Assembly: GCF_900186985.1 (NCBI RefSeq)
Contig: NZ_LT906447.1
Coordinates: 2,108,001 to 2,172,000 of the forward strand
Length of the DNA: 64,000 bases
Direction: 5' to 3'
DNA from: Staphylococcus piscifermentans
GTDB lineage: Bacteria; Bacillota; Bacilli; Staphylococcales; Staphylococcaceae
Below the pieces are notes generated by a model. The model had not been told where the DNA came from, searched no databases, and saw only the letters and a list, made by a program, of their open reading frames with translations. Of this stretch, positions 1 through 9,844 are shown one piece after another (position 1 is the first letter of the stretch; each line of letters opens with the position of its first letter). A program made the translations under genes and the position numbers.

Positions 1-1502
1 TTTCACAATTAGGCATGGTCATGGCAATGTTAGGAATTGGAGCAGTCAGTTACCATTACCAAGGTGCACAAAGCCAATTCTATGCAGCCGCTTTTATTGC
101 AGCGGTATTCCATTTGATCAACCATGCAACATTTAAATGTGCACTCTTTATGGTTGCTGGAATCATTGACCATGAAACTGGCACCAGAGATGTTCGCAAA
201 CTTGGCGGATTAATGACTGTAATGCCGATTTCTTTCACTATCACAGTCATCACAGCTTTAAGTATGGCTGGTGTACCGCCGTTTAATGGCTTCTTATCAA
301 AAGAAAGCTTCTTAGAGGCGATGATCAATGTGACACACTCCCACCTATTCAGCTTAAATACTTTAGGTGTCTTAATTCCTATTGTAGCAATCGTGGGCAG
401 TTTATTTACATTCGTTTATTCAGTACGTTTCATCGGCCAAATTTTCTGGGGTACTTATAAACCTGAATCCTTACCAGATAAACCGCATGAGCCTTCAGTA
501 ATGATGTGGATTGCGCCAGCTTTTCTTGCTGTTTTAGTTGTGGTATTCGGTTTATTCCCAGCAATTTTAACGCAATCAATTATAGACCCGGCTAGCCGTG
601 CAATCAGCAACGCGTACATTCCGCATGCTGAGTTCCATTTATTCCATGGATTTACACCGGCGTTCTTTGCTACATTATTTATTTACGCAGCAGGCATCGG
701 TCTAATCTTTGCGTATCATAAGTGGGTCAAAGTTATCGAAGCGATACCAGAACGTTTAGAACTGAACTATTTATACGATCGCTCTGGACGCTATATGCCA
801 TTCTACTCGAAGAAAATTACACGTACTTATATGAGCGGCTTTATTCGTAACAAGTTAATTGTCATTTTGGGTAGTTTAATTGTCTTGACTTTAATTACTT
901 TACTTTGCATGCCGTTCAGCTTGAACTTTGAACATGTCAGTCGATTACGTACTACTGAAATTATTATTGTCATTATGATACTGGCTTCAGCAACAATGAT
1001 TGTCTTTGCACGTTCAAGATTGTTCAGTATTATCATGTTGAGTGCTGTAGGATACTCAATGGCGATATTCTTTATTTTCTTTAATGCTCCTGACTTAGCA
1101 TTAACACAATTTGTGGTAGAAACGATTTCTACAGCATTGTTCTTATTATGTTTCTACCATTTACCAAACTTAAACCGTTATAACGAATCTAGATCGTTCA
1201 AAATCGGTAATGCGCTTATTGCTGCTGGTGTTGGACTTGCTGTAACAGTGCTAGGTTTAATTGCCTATGGTAATCAGCACTTTGAATCTATTGCTGCCTA
1301 CTACAAAGCAAATGTACACAGCTTAGCTCACGGAAACAATATGGTAAACGTTATTTTAGTTGACTTCCGTGGTACCGATACTTTATTCGAATCATCAGTA
1401 TTAGGTATTGCCGGATTAGGTGTTTATACACTTATCAAATTGCGTTCTAAGCATAAAAACGGTTATGAAAGGGTGGAAGAAAATGAACAGACAGAAAAAT
1501 AA
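1..1502 (+). CDS. mnhA: Na+/H+ antiporter subunit MnhA (5' truncated by window edge)
   Basis: C-terminal part (about 500 residues) of the large MrpA/MnhA subunit of the multisubunit Na+/H+ antiporter in the cytoplasmic membrane. The frame is open to base 1, so the true start lies outside; full staphylococcal MnhA is about 800 residues, so roughly 300 are missing. What remains is a chain of hydrophobic helices. It includes the end of the complex I-like proton-channel module (the [13 protein letters not shown] motif is typical of NuoL-like subunits) and then the MrpA-specific C-terminal helices. The last codons overlap mnhB by 20 nt, which points to translational coupling. It is the first of seven genes, in the order A-G known from S. 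aureus mnh1. Confidence 0.95.
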   Translation, partial: SQLGMVMAMLGIGAVSYHYQGAQSQFYAAAFIAAVFHLINHATFKCALFMVAGIIDHETGTRDVRKLGGLMTVMPISFTITVITALSMAGVPPFNGFLSKESFLEAMINVTHSHLFSLNTLGVLIPIVAIVGSLFTFVYSVRFIGQIFWGTYKPESLPDKPHEPSVMMWIAPAFLAVLVVVFGLFPAILTQSIIDPASRAISNAYIPHAEFHLFHGFTPAFFATLFIYAAGIGLIFAYHKWVKVIEAIPERLELNYLYDRSGRYMPFYSKKITRTYMSGFIRNKLIVILGSLIVLTLITLLCMPFSLNFEHVSRLRTTEIIIVIMILASATMIVFARSRLFSIIMLSAVGYSMAIFFIFFNAPDLALTQFVVETISTALFLLCFYHLPNLNRYNESRSFKIGNALIAAGVGLAVTVLGLIAYGNQHFESIAAYYKANVHSLAHGNNMVNVILVDFRGTDTLFESSVLGIAGLGVYTLIKLRSKHKNGYERVEENEQTEK

Positions 1503-1911
1503 TATCATCTTTCAATACTCAACTATCATCATTTTCTTCTTGATTATGGTTTTCGCTTTTTCGTTGTTCTTAAATGGACATTATCAACCAGGAGGCGGCT
1601 TTATCGGAGGATTGCTAGTTTCAAGTTCACTAGTACTTTTCTCAGTAGCCTTCGACGTTAAAACGATGCGGAAAATCTTCCCTTGGGACTTTAAAAAATT
1701 AATTGCAATTGGTTTGACGTTTTGTGCTTTAACACCTTGCGCAAGTTGGTTCTACGGAAAAAATTTCTTTACACATCACGTGTTTGAAATTCCGCTTCCA
1801 TTACTTAAACCGATGCAAGTGCATACTGCCCTCTTCTTCGATTTGGGTGTACTGCTTGCAGTTGTCGGTACGGTAATGACTATAATCTTAGCGATTGGAG
1901 AGAATGAGTAA
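1483..1911 (+). CDS. mnhB: Na+/H+ antiporter subunit MnhB
   Basis: Small membrane subunit (142 aa) of the Mnh/Mrp antiporter. The sequence has about four hydrophobic segments and the family-typical stretch [14 protein letters not shown] near residue 30. I chose the ATG at 1483, preceded by AAAGGGTGG, rather than the upstream in-frame start at 1420. It gives the usual length and the usual MNRQ N-terminus. The gene starts inside the end of mnhA, and its stop codon TAA shares one base with the ATG of mnhC. Confidence 0.95.
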   Translation: MNRQKNNIIFQYSTIIIFFLIMVFAFSLFLNGHYQPGGGFIGGLLVSSSLVLFSVAFDVKTMRKIFPWDFKKLIAIGLTFCALTPCASWFYGKNFFTHHVFEIPLPLLKPMQVHTALFFDLGVLLAVVGTVMTIILAIGENE

Positions 1912-2255
1912 TGGAAATAATTATGATTATCGTCTGCGGTATCTTAACATCAATCAGCGTCTATCTCATTTTATCTAAAAGCTTGATTCGTATCATTATC
2001 GGTACCGCAGTACAAACGCACGCAGCTAACTTATTCCTTATCACAATGGGCGGATTAAATGACGGCGCAGTGCCTATCTTTCAACCAGGAACGAAAAATT
2101 ATGTGGATCCTATTCCGCAAGCATTGATTTTAACAGCGATTGTAATCTCATTCGCAGTAACTGCATTCTTCCTGGTACTTGCTTTCAGAAGTTATAAAGA
2201 ACTAGGTACTGACAACGTAGAACGTATGAAAGGGGTGCCTGAAGATGATGATTGA
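1911..2255 (+). CDS. mnhC: Na+/H+ antiporter subunit MnhC (NuoK-like)
   Basis: 114-residue subunit with three predicted membrane helices, homologous to NuoK of complex I. Visible family features are the [17 protein letters not shown] segment and [14 protein letters not shown], which carries the conserved region of the K-like subunit. It begins with ATG overlapping the mnhB stop by one base, and its end overlaps the start of mnhD by 8-11 nt. Usual length (S. aureus 113 aa). It acts within the membrane arm of the Mnh complex. Confidence 0.95.
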   Translation: MEIIMIIVCGILTSISVYLILSKSLIRIIIGTAVQTHAANLFLITMGGLNDGAVPIFQPGTKNYVDPIPQALILTAIVISFAVTAFFLVLAFRSYKELGTDNVERMKGVPEDDD

Positions 2256-3744
2256 GAATAACTTACTCGCAGCTATGCTTCTTGCACCAATGTTAACAGC
2301 GATTATTCTGGTCTTCATCGGTAAGCGCCCGTTTATTAAGCGATTTGTGGCGCTTGGAGGTTCGCTCGTTGCATTAGCGTTAGCCATCGTCAACTTTATC
2401 AATGTATGGCATCATGGACCTTTAAAATTAGAATTAGGTTCTTGGAAAGCGCCTTATAGTATCGTATTTGTACTAGATTTATTCAGTGCAACACTGGTGA
2501 TCACAAGTATTATTGTTACGATTTTAATTATTTTGTTTTCCTATCAATCTATTGGTTTGCATCGCGAAACGTATTACTATTATTTCGCTGTCATGTTTAT
2601 GGAAACAGGTATCATCGGTGCCTTTATCACAGGAGATATCTTTAACTTATTCGTATTCTTTGAAGTCTTCTTGATTTCATCTTATGCATTACTAGTAATT
2701 GGCGGTACGAAAATTCAATTACAAGAAAGTATCAAATATTTACTAGTGAACGTCGCTTCGTCTGCATTCTTCGTTATGGCTGTCGGAATATTATACTCTG
2801 TAGTCGGAACTTTGAATATGGCAGACATTAGCCGTAAATTAGCGCATTTATCCGATAAAGACAGCGGGCTTGTCAGTATCGTGTTTGTACTGTTCTTATT
2901 TGTATTCGCAACTAAAGCAGGTGCCTTTCCGATGTATGTATGGTTGCCAGGAGCATATTATGCCCCTCCATTTGCGATTATCGCATTTTTCGGAGCCTTG
3001 CTTACCAAAGTCGGCGTCTATGCAATTGCCAGAACATTGAGTTTATTCTTTGTCAATACACTTTCATTCTCACACTATACAGTGTTAATGCTGGCTCTGT
3101 TGACCATTATTTTCGGTTCAATCGGTGCTATTAGTTATAACGACACGAAAAAGATTATTATCTACAATATTATGATTGCAGTAGGTATCATTTTAGTAGG
3201 TGTAGCAATGATGAATGAACAAGGTATCATCGGCGCGTTATATTACACAGTTAATGATATGTTGATTAAAGCAGCCTTATTCTTCTTAATCGGTGTCATG
3301 TTGAAGATCACTAAGACTACTGACATCAGGGAATTCGGCGGCTTGATTAAAGGCTATCCAGTCTTAGGCTGGACTTTCTTCATTGCCTGTTTGAATTTAG
3401 CTGGTATCCCGCCGTTCAGCGGCTTCTATGGAAAAATGTTTATTGTTCGTGCAGCCTTTGAAAAAGGATTTTATATCAGTGGTATTATCGTATTACTTTC
3501 AAGTTTATTAATCCTTTATTCAGTGATGCGTATTTTCATCAAAGGTTTCTTCGGCGAAGCGAAAGGATACAAAATCAATCATAAATTGCATTACCGCGGT
3601 TTATTGAGTGTCGCAATTCTAGCTGTGGCACTTTGCGTGGTCTTCAGTTTTGCAGCAGATTGGTTATATCCTTTCTTTAAACAAGCTGCTGTGACATTCT
3701 ATGATCCTAAAGCTTATATCGACAGCGTTCTGGGGGTGAAATAA
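2248..3744 (+). CDS. mnhD: Na+/H+ antiporter subunit MnhD
   Basis: 498-residue proton-channel-like subunit, homologous to NuoN/NuoM of complex I and MrpD. It is polytopic throughout. The motifs [21 protein letters not shown] (about residues 130-150) and [22 protein letters not shown] carry the conserved Glu and Lys of this antiporter-like family. Two adjacent ATG codons (2245, 2248) overlap the mnhC stop; the second gives the usual MIE start. A single base separates its stop from the mnhE start. The gene is intact. Confidence 0.94.
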   Translation: MIENNLLAAMLLAPMLTAIILVFIGKRPFIKRFVALGGSLVALALAIVNFINVWHHGPLKLELGSWKAPYSIVFVLDLFSATLVITSIIVTILIILFSYQSIGLHRETYYYYFAVMFMETGIIGAFITGDIFNLFVFFEVFLISSYALLVIGGTKIQLQESIKYLLVNVASSAFFVMAVGILYSVVGTLNMADISRKLAHLSDKDSGLVSIVFVLFLFVFATKAGAFPMYVWLPGAYYAPPFAIIAFFGALLTKVGVYAIARTLSLFFVNTLSFSHYTVLMLALLTIIFGSIGAISYNDTKKIIIYNIMIAVGIILVGVAMMNEQGIIGALYYTVNDMLIKAALFFLIGVMLKITKTTDIREFGGLIKGYPVLGWTFFIACLNLAGIPPFSGFYGKMFIVRAAFEKGFYISGIIVLLSSLLILYSVMRIFIKGFFGEAKGYKINHKLHYRGLLSVAILAVALCVVFSFAADWLYPFFKQAAVTFYDPKAYIDSVLGVK

Positions 3745-3745
3745 T

Positions 3746-4225
3746 ATGGCAGTTCAAATCGTAGTTAATATGTTACTTGCTGTATTTTGGCTCTTTGTCA
3801 ATGATAGTTATACTCTGAACAATTTTGTGCTCGGTTACCTTTTTGGATTATTACTGGTATTCTTGATGCGCAAAATCCTGCCAGGACGTTTTTATATCAT
3901 TACATTTTATTATGCATTGAAGCTTTGCTGTATTTTCTTTATCGAACTAGTCAAAGCCAATATCGATGTTATTCGTATCGTAACCAAACCGCACATGGAT
4001 AACGAACCAGCCTTTTTTGTTTATGATACAGACTTGGAACGTCCATGGGAAGTAGTCTTGTTATGTACACTCATCACCCTCACTCCAGGTACTATCGTCT
4101 TAGGGGTAAGTGATGATAACCGCAAAATCTATATTCACTGTTTGGATTTCAGTACGAAAGAAGAAGAAATTGAAGGAATTAAATCTTCATTAGAAAAAGC
4201 TGTTAGAGAGGTGGGAGAATACTAA
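3746..4225 (+). CDS. mnhE: Na+/H+ antiporter subunit MnhE
   Basis: 159-residue MrpE/MnhE subunit. It has two or three N-terminal hydrophobic segments followed by a soluble C-terminal part, with the family-typical [17 protein letters not shown] around residues 105-121. The start ATG lies one base after the mnhD stop and is preceded by GGGGGTG. Its stop overlaps the ATG of mnhF by one base. MrpE is needed for full antiport activity in studied systems; nothing here departs from the family. Confidence 0.94.
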   Translation: MAVQIVVNMLLAVFWLFVNDSYTLNNFVLGYLFGLLLVFLMRKILPGRFYIITFYYALKLCCIFFIELVKANIDVIRIVTKPHMDNEPAFFVYDTDLERPWEVVLLCTLITLTPGTIVLGVSDDNRKIYIHCLDFSTKEEEIEGIKSSLEKAVREVGEY

Positions 4226-4521
4226 TGTCTGCATTTAATATTGTAATTGTTATCGCACTGATTGTAGTGGCACTCTCAATACTTGGAATGCTTGTCCGTG
4301 TAATTCTCGGACCTTCTTTGGCAGATCGGGTTGTAGCTTTAGATGCGATTGGTATTCAATTAATGGCTATCGTAGCGCTATTCAGTATCTTCTTAGATAC
4401 AAAATATATGATAGTAACTATTCTTTTAATTGGTATTATCGCCTTTTTAGGAACAGCAGTCTTCGCGAAATACATGCAGGAAGGCAAGGTGATTGAACAT
4501 GATCGACACAATAATGATTAG
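4225..4521 (+). CDS. mnhF: Na+/H+ antiporter subunit MnhF
   Basis: 98-residue MrpF/MnhF subunit with three membrane helices. The motif [18 protein letters not shown] (about residues 25-42) is diagnostic for the family and contains the conserved Asp of the first cytoplasmic/membrane boundary. RBS GAGGTGGGAG precedes the ATG. The 3' end overlaps mnhG by 23 nt. Confidence 0.95.
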   Translation: MSAFNIVIVIALIVVALSILGMLVRVILGPSLADRVVALDAIGIQLMAIVALFSIFLDTKYMIVTILLIGIIAFLGTAVFAKYMQEGKVIEHDRHNND

Positions 4522-4867
4522 TCTGTCACTTTTCTTTGTAGTGGTTGGCGCGCTTATCAGTGCCCTTTCTGCACTCGGTATTTTAAGATTACGCGATGTA
4601 TACGGACGTGCACATGCTGCCGGCAAGGCTTCTACGCTAGGTTCAATGAGTTTACTATTAGGTGTGTTCTTATATTTCATTGGTAAAGATCACTTTACTA
4701 ATCCACAACTCTTAATCGGTATTTTATTTATTTTAATTACTGGTCCATTGTCCAGTCATTTAATTATCAGAGCAGCTTATAAAATAAAAACACCTTATAC
4801 TAAAGCTACAAAGCTTGATGAAATTAATGAACCTGAAGAAGAAAAACCTAAAGCAGCTAGTAAATAA
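4499..4867 (+). CDS. mnhG: Na+/H+ antiporter subunit MnhG
   Basis: 122-residue MrpG/MnhG subunit with three hydrophobic segments, the family signature [20 protein letters not shown] (about residues 28-47) and a charged Lys/Glu-rich C-terminal tail. I start it at the ATG at 4499, after the RBS-like AGGAAGGCAAGG in mnhF; a TTG two codons upstream (4493) is the alternative. It is the last gene of the operon and is followed by an intrinsic terminator. Confidence 0.94.
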   Translation: MIDTIMISLSLFFVVVGALISALSALGILRLRDVYGRAHAAGKASTLGSMSLLLGVFLYFIGKDHFTNPQLLIGILFILITGPLSSHLIIRAAYKIKTPYTKATKLDEINEPEEEKPKAASK

Positions 4868-4878
4868 ATAATTTAAAT

Positions 4879-4926
4879 TAAAGTCTTGAGTCAGCCTTTT
4901 ACTGGGCTTCCTCAAGGCTTTTTTCT
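4879..4926 (+). terminator. Intrinsic terminator of the mnh operon
   Basis: A CTTGAG/CTCAAG stem extended by flanking pairs, with an internal loop, is followed by a run of six T. It lies 15 bases after the mnhG stop and ends the seven-gene operon. Confidence 0.8.
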
Positions 4927-4937
4927 ATTAAGTTTGC

Positions 4938-4966
4938 TTGAGCAGTAATTAATTATATGGTATATT
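4938..4966 (+). promoter_or_regulatory. Predicted sigma-A promoter of the 5006 gene
   Basis: TTGAGC, a 17-base spacer, then TATATT. An inverted repeat AAATCG/CGATTT (4972-4992) lies between this promoter and the RBS GAAGGTGA; it could be an operator or a short leader hairpin. Confidence 0.55.
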
Positions 4967-5005
4967 AAACAAATCGAAACTATTACGATTTGAGAAGGTG
5001 ACGCT

Positions 5006-6154
5006 ATGTCTTGGACAATTATTGGCGGTGGTATTCACGCCGTTACCATAGCAATTAAATTACGTGCTGCAGGTCTTCCTGCTGATAAACTGACAATTAT
5101 AGATCCTCATGATTCCTTATGTGAACAATTTGATGATTTCTCTTGCCGTATCGGTATGCCATTTTTACGTTCACCACATGTGCATCATGTACATCCCGAC
5201 CCATTTCATTTGAAGCAATTCGCAAAAACTAATCAATATACTGGTGCAACATATGGTAAATATCAACGACCGCAACGTGATATGTTTATGGATCATACAC
5301 ATAAAATGCTGCATGAATTTGATTTAAATCAACGCCATATTAAAGATTTCGCTGTTAATGTTGATAAAGAAGATGGGAAATGGAAAGTTGAGATGCAAAC
5401 TCATGACCCTGTTTTCAGTGATAAATTGGTTTTAGCTATCGGCAGTAATAATATTCCTCATATACCAGATATGTATCAAGCACATGCGGACATCCATCAT
5501 ATTTTTGAAGATATCGAGATTCCATACGAAACATCTTCCCATGTAGTTGGAAGCGGTATTACCGCAGCTCACCTGACTTTAAAACTCATTGAAGAATCTC
5601 AGTCATCGAAAGTACATCTATGGATGAATAAATCGATAGAAGTTTATGATTTTGACGCAGATCCAGGCTGGTTAGGTCCTAAAAATATGACGCGCTATAG
5701 AGAAATTGAGTCATCTAAAGAACGCTTAAAAGTAATTGCGCAAGAGCGTCATAAAGGTTCAATGCCTAAAGAACTCTATTTACGTTTGAAAAAACACATG
5801 CAAGAAGGCAACTTAGAAATCCATGTGAATGAAATTCAAGCTATACAGAATCATAAAATCATTACCGAAAACGATGAATATCAATATGACCATATTTTAC
5901 TTGCGACCGGCTTTAAGAATAATATTATGCAAATGCCTGTTATTAAGAATTTTGTAGAAAATATTAATGCACCTCTGACAGAAACAAAACACCCTTCTCT
6001 AACAGAAACCTTAGAATGGGTGCCAGGTGTCTATGTATCTGGTGCATTAGCTGATATTGAGCTTGGTCCTTTTGCAAGAAGCTTTGCGGGCGGCCGAGAA
6101 TCAGCAAGCCGTATTGCTAAAGCTTTTAATGGCGCAGCAGAGAAAGTATCATAA
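5006..6154 (+). CDS. FAD/NAD(P)-binding oxidoreductase-like protein
   Basis: 382-residue predicted flavoprotein. An N-terminal dinucleotide-binding motif (IIGGGIHAV, residues 5-13) starts a Rossmann fold. A second nucleotide-binding motif (VVGSGITAAHL, about residue 180) follows, then LLATGFKNN, the usual ATG motif of flavin monooxygenase-like and pyridine nucleotide-disulfide oxidoreductase families. This layout fits the lysine/ornithine N-monooxygenase-like superfamily, but no substrate can be assigned. The ATG has a good RBS (GAAGGTGA) and its own promoter. The gene sits between mnh and a thioesterase, as in S. aureus. The function of that conserved neighbour is not known to me. Confidence 0.75.
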   Translation: MSWTIIGGGIHAVTIAIKLRAAGLPADKLTIIDPHDSLCEQFDDFSCRIGMPFLRSPHVHHVHPDPFHLKQFAKTNQYTGATYGKYQRPQRDMFMDHTHKMLHEFDLNQRHIKDFAVNVDKEDGKWKVEMQTHDPVFSDKLVLAIGSNNIPHIPDMYQAHADIHHIFEDIEIPYETSSHVVGSGITAAHLTLKLIEESQSSKVHLWMNKSIEVYDFDADPGWLGPKNMTRYREIESSKERLKVIAQERHKGSMPKELYLRLKKHMQEGNLEIHVNEIQAIQNHKIITENDEYQYDHILLATGFKNNIMQMPVIKNFVENINAPLTETKHPSLTETLEWVPGVYVSGALADIELGPFARSFAGGRESASRIAKAFNGAAEKVS

Positions 6155-6160
6155 AAATTT

Positions 6161-6197
6161 GGGGGATTAGGACATCATTAAATGTCTTAATCCCCCC
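6161..6197. terminator. Rho-independent terminator hairpin
   Basis: A 15-bp stem GGGGGATTAGGACAT / ATGTCTTAATCCCCC with a short loop begins 7 bases after the stop of the preceding flavoprotein gene. It is one of three hairpins in this convergent intergenic region. Confidence 0.75.
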
Positions 6198-6218
6198 TTC
6201 TACGTTTCATCATGTAGA

Positions 6219-6263
6219 GATGTGTCGTAATGAGTGGTCTAAAGTGTCGAGGCGCGACACATC
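6219..6263. repeat. Nested inverted repeat in a convergent intergenic region
   Basis: GATGTGTCG (6219-6227) is matched by CGACACATC (6255-6263). The same right arm can instead pair with GTGTCG at 6244-6249, forming a small hairpin with the loop AGGCG. There is no T-run next to it, so it is not an obvious terminator. Confidence 0.55.
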
Positions 6264-6312
6264 CGCCTATACATTTTGAAATTACCACTACTTTAAAAAC
6301 CTTTAATGCAAT

Positions 6313-6358
6313 AAAAAGCAAGGGCGAGACCAACTTAATGTCTCACCCTTACTTTTTT
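6313..6358 (-). terminator. Terminator of the thioesterase gene
   Basis: AAGGGCGAGAC / GTCTCACCCTT stem flanked by A and T runs on both sides, so it can work in both directions. It lies directly at the end of the minus-strand thioesterase gene. Confidence 0.75.
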
Positions 6359-6728
6359 AGCGTGTTTTCAACATCATTGTGCCACGCATCACACTAATTA
6401 ACTTTTCATTATCATCTACAATATTTATATTCCAGACTTGTGTTGTTCTGCCGCCATGAATCAATTGAGCAATAGCAAAAACATTTCCTTCAGTAGCAGA
6501 GCGAATATGGTTGGTATTCATTTCCAGCCCTACTGGAATAATTTTTTCCGTATCTACCATATGTGCAGCTCCGACAGAACAAGCCGTTTCTCCTAAAGCC
6601 ATTGTAGCGCCGCCATGCAAGTATCCAAAGGGTTGCTTCACTTTATCTGATACAGGCATCTTCACCTTTGTATAGCCTTCTCTTACTTCTAAAATTTCCA
6701 TATCTAGTGTTTTCAGTAAATTTGTCAC
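6357..6728 (-). CDS. PaaI/YdiI-like hotdog thioesterase
   Basis: 123-residue hotdog-fold protein. The segment FGYLHGGATMALGETAC (around residue 35) has the HGG and downstream Glu typical of the PaaI/YdiI acyl-CoA thioesterase group. RSATEGNV and HGGRTTQVWNI are further typical strands of the fold. I start at a GTG at 6728 because GAGGTG lies 7 bases upstream; a longer ATG start at 6743 would overlap that RBS. The substrate is unknown; menaquinone-pathway DHNA-CoA hydrolase is one possibility for this group, not shown here. It follows the antiporter gene on the same strand with 30 bases between, so co-transcription is likely. Confidence 0.75.
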   Translation of the reverse strand: MTNLLKTLDMEILEVREGYTKVKMPVSDKVKQPFGYLHGGATMALGETACSVGAAHMVDTEKIIPVGLEMNTNHIRSATEGNVFAIAQLIHGGRTTQVWNINIVDDNEKLISVMRGTMMLKTR

Positions 6729-6758
6729 TACAGCACACCTCATATCTCAGATTTACTT

Positions 6759-8075
6759 TTATAATATCATAGCTGCAATCGTACCGAAGATCATTAGTGG
6801 GATATTGTAGAATAAAAAGTTCGGAACACAAGTATCGCGAATATGATCATGCTGGCCGTCTATATCTAAACCGGCAGTTGGTCCTAAAGTTGAGTCGCTG
6901 GCAGGTGATCCAGAATCTCCTAGCGCTGCTGCTGTACCTATTAAAGCAATCAAGGCCATTGTACTCATACCTAATTGTTCTCCTAAGGGAATGAATAACG
7001 CTGCAATGATAGGAATTGTCGCAAAGGATGAACCAATACCTAATGTAACGATTAAACCGATGATATACATTAGTATAATCGCAATGAGTTTGTGGTCTCC
7101 GGTAATTGAAGCGATATTAGCTACGAGGGTCTTAACATCTCCAGTCGCATTCATCACCCCTGCAAACCCGTTGGCTGTTAAAATAACAACTCCGATATAA
7201 GCCATAATCTTAATACCTTCTGTAAATTGTTTATCTAACTCGAACCATTTGTAAGCTCGAGAAATAAAGAAAACCATAACCCCAGCAAGCGCACCAAATA
7301 TCATGGATTCAGTAATCAATTGGACAATAAATGTAAGTAATATTGCCACAATCGTCACGATTAAAATATACTTATTCAATTCTTTCGGTGCTTGATTTGT
7401 TTGTTCTTCGTCATCCCGATATTGACGTGGTTTGCGGTATACAAATAAACCTAGAGCCAATCCGACGATATAGCCGATTGAAGGTATTAATAAAGCTTTC
7501 CAAATCATATCAAATTCAATCGGGTGATGTGCTTTTGCAAACCCGGTTTGAATAATTTGATGGAAAATTTGTCCAAATCCAAATGGCATCAAGAAGTACG
7601 GGAAACATAATCCAAAACCGATAACTAAACCAATTTGACGTCTGTCTATATTTAATTCATTGAATAAACTGAGCAACGGAGGAATCACAATCGGGATAAA
7701 TGCAATATGTACAGGAATTAAGTTTTGGCTGCTCATACTTAATAGAAGCAAGGATACAATTAAAATCACTTTGATTGTAGAACGAGAAACTCTATTATTT
7801 TCTGCATGAATCATGTTAATAACCTTGCCCACTAAATAATCTGTAATTCCGCTATAAGAAATAAGTGCAGCAAAACCTCCAAGCAAAGCATAACTCAACG
7901 CTACTTCTGCACCATCTACAATATTTTCAGTAAAAACTTTAATTACTTTTTCTACCGGCATACCTGCAACTACACCGCCGACTAAACCACTGATGAACAG
8001 ACTTAATACTACGTTCAGTCTGCATAAACATAAAATAATCATTAATAATACTGCTATTACAACTGCATTTATCAT
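6759..8075 (-). CDS. Na+/H+ antiporter family protein (NhaC-like)
   Basis: 438-residue integral membrane protein with roughly eleven or twelve hydrophobic segments. Glycine-rich loops such as GLGSSFATIPIIAAL-like (about residue 350) and GDSGSPASDSTLGPTAGL near the C-terminus are typical of the ion-transporter superfamily antiporters related to NhaC. It is therefore predicted to exchange cations for protons across the cytoplasmic membrane; some relatives carry carboxylates or amino acids instead. The ATG is preceded by AAAGGAG. It sits beside the thioesterase gene in the same order as in S. aureus. Confidence 0.75.
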   Translation of the reverse strand: MINAVVIAVLLMIILCLCRLNVVLSLFISGLVGGVVAGMPVEKVIKVFTENIVDGAEVALSYALLGGFAALISYSGITDYLVGKVINMIHAENNRVSRSTIKVILIVSLLLLSMSSQNLIPVHIAFIPIVIPPLLSLFNELNIDRRQIGLVIGFGLCFPYFLMPFGFGQIFHQIIQTGFAKAHHPIEFDMIWKALLIPSIGYIVGLALGLFVYRKPRQYRDDEEQTNQAPKELNKYILIVTIVAILLTFIVQLITESMIFGALAGVMVFFISRAYKWFELDKQFTEGIKIMAYIGVVILTANGFAGVMNATGDVKTLVANIASITGDHKLIAIILMYIIGLIVTLGIGSSFATIPIIAALFIPLGEQLGMSTMALIALIGTAAALGDSGSPASDSTLGPTAGLDIDGQHDHIRDTCVPNFLFYNIPLMIFGTIAAMIL

Positions 8076-8242
8076 TCCCGTTTCTCCTTTACTACGTTAT
8101 CGAACTAAAGTATTATGTTTGTATGATAACAGTGGTAATTCTAAAAGTCAATATTCATAATTAGATTCTTTTAAAATATGAATCTTTTAAAAAGGCGCTT
8201 AAATTATACATTAATGCGTACAATTTAAGCACCGAATTTATC

Positions 8243-9730
8243 TTATTTAGCTTCTCTTCTTAACCATTCTACAATCGTTTGAATTAAATATCCTGTCGGT
8301 CCTTTAGGGCCATTGTAATTATTTTGGTGCGTGGTAGCTGGACCAGCAATATCAAAGTGTAATTGTGGAATGCTGCCGCTGAAATGCATTACAAAGGCTG
8401 CTGCAAATAATGCTTTGCCCATTCCATTCGTATGGTTGACTAAATCAGCCACTTCGCTTTTTTTAATCAGTTGCTTTTCAGTATTTGTAACCGGCAATTC
8501 AAATGTCCATTCGCCATTTTCTCCAGCTATTTCAGTGATGGCTTCTAAAGGCGCTTGTGAATTATTCTTAAACACAGCAGCTTTATCTTCACCTAAAGCT
8601 GCCACTGCTGCTCCTGTCAAAGTCGCAAAGTCTAAAATCAAGCTTGGTTGATACTGGGCTGCATGAAATACTGCATCTCCTAATACAAGTCGCCCTTCTG
8701 CATCAGTATTCAAAACTTCAACCGTCTCTCCATTTAAAGCTGTAAAGACATCATCAGGTTTCATAGCTTCTCCATTAATCATATTTTCAGCAGAAGCAAT
8801 GACGCCTACAATATTGATTGGTAAAGCGAGACGGTGGACCGCTTCTATCATCCCTAATACATTAGCAGAACCGCACATATCAAATTTCATCTCTTGCATA
8901 CCCGTTTTCGACTTAATAGAGTAACCGCCTGAGTCATAAGTAATGCCTTTACCTACTAAGGCGATCGGCGCCACATCATTATCCGTACCTTTATAAGTCA
9001 AAGTAATGAGTCTTGGTCCAAAATCAGAACCTTTACCAACTGCGTGCAGTAAACCAAATCCTTCTGCTTGAAGTGTTTCAGCATCTTTCACTTCCACATC
9101 TACAGCTGTTTCTTCAAAATGACCGCAAATCAAATCAGCATAATGTTTAGGTGTTAAGATATTAGGCGGAATATTACTGAAGTCTCTTGCCAACTTGATA
9201 CCTTCACCAATAACTTCTCCATCTTTAAGCGCTGTAATTTCGTCCGCTTCAGCTCCATGAATTTTCAAATTCAAATGATACGGTATTCTTTTATCTGTTT
9301 TGTAGTTATTGAAATGATAAAGCGCCTTCTTAGCTTGCAAGCTAAATAATTCAGCCATTTCTTTTTTCTCGATAGCCTTTGAAGCGAATGACTGGAATAA
9401 TACATCTGCATCAGTAATATGGTCTCTCTTTAAAGACTGCAGCAAGCTGCCGAAGATTTTCATAGCGCTGATACGTGTTAATTCTTTCAAATTACCTAAA
9501 CCTACAGTAATCAGATGAATATCCAATCCTGATTCATTAAATCTTGTAGAACTGATTTTACCTGTCTCACTGCTTATAATGTGTTTCTGCTTATATGTAT
9601 CTAACGCTTCCGTCAGATTCTTATCTTGAAAATTCAATGTCTGCAACTGATTCAAATGATCAGGCAATCCGACAATGAGAATATCACTTGCCAATTCATT
9701 GTGCTCATCAAATGTAAATTGTATGGGCAT
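8243..9730 (-). CDS. pepA: Leucyl aminopeptidase (M17 family)
   Basis: 495-residue M17 metallo-aminopeptidase of the cytosol, releasing N-terminal amino acids from peptides. The C-terminal catalytic domain is complete: [16 protein letters not shown] (about 258-273) carries a metal-binding Lys and Asp, MKFDMCGSA (281-289) carries another Asp, and NTDAEGRL (341-348) is the family signature. The N-terminal domain (1-165) is the variable macro-like part of the hexamer. RBS GGAGGAG precedes the ATG. The gene lies 115 bases downstream of ndh, separated by a terminator, so it is probably transcribed on its own. Confidence 0.92.
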   Translation of the reverse strand: MPIQFTFDEHNELASDILIVGLPDHLNQLQTLNFQDKNLTEALDTYKQKHIISSETGKISSTRFNESGLDIHLITVGLGNLKELTRISAMKIFGSLLQSLKRDHITDADVLFQSFASKAIEKKEMAELFSLQAKKALYHFNNYKTDKRIPYHLNLKIHGAEADEITALKDGEVIGEGIKLARDFSNIPPNILTPKHYADLICGHFEETAVDVEVKDAETLQAEGFGLLHAVGKGSDFGPRLITLTYKGTDNDVAPIALVGKGITYDSGGYSIKSKTGMQEMKFDMCGSANVLGMIEAVHRLALPINIVGVIASAENMINGEAMKPDDVFTALNGETVEVLNTDAEGRLVLGDAVFHAAQYQPSLILDFATLTGAAVAALGEDKAAVFKNNSQAPLEAITEIAGENGEWTFELPVTNTEKQLIKKSEVADLVNHTNGMGKALFAAAFVMHFSGSIPQLHFDIAGPATTHQNNYNGPKGPTGYLIQTIVEWLRREAK

Positions 9731-9752
9731 TTATATCTCCTCCATTATAAAA

Positions 9753-9800
9753 AAGGTTGGCATACTGCTTGATACTCACAGTATTACCAACCTTAGTCTT
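9753..9800 (-). terminator. Terminator of ndh
   Basis: Long hairpin AAGGTTGGCATACTG / CAGTATTACCAACCTT followed on the minus strand by a run of T. It separates ndh from the downstream aminopeptidase gene. Confidence 0.75.
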
Positions 9801-9844
9801 TCTTACCAGTCTAATAAAACTTAACTTTGTTTAGTCAGCTTTTA

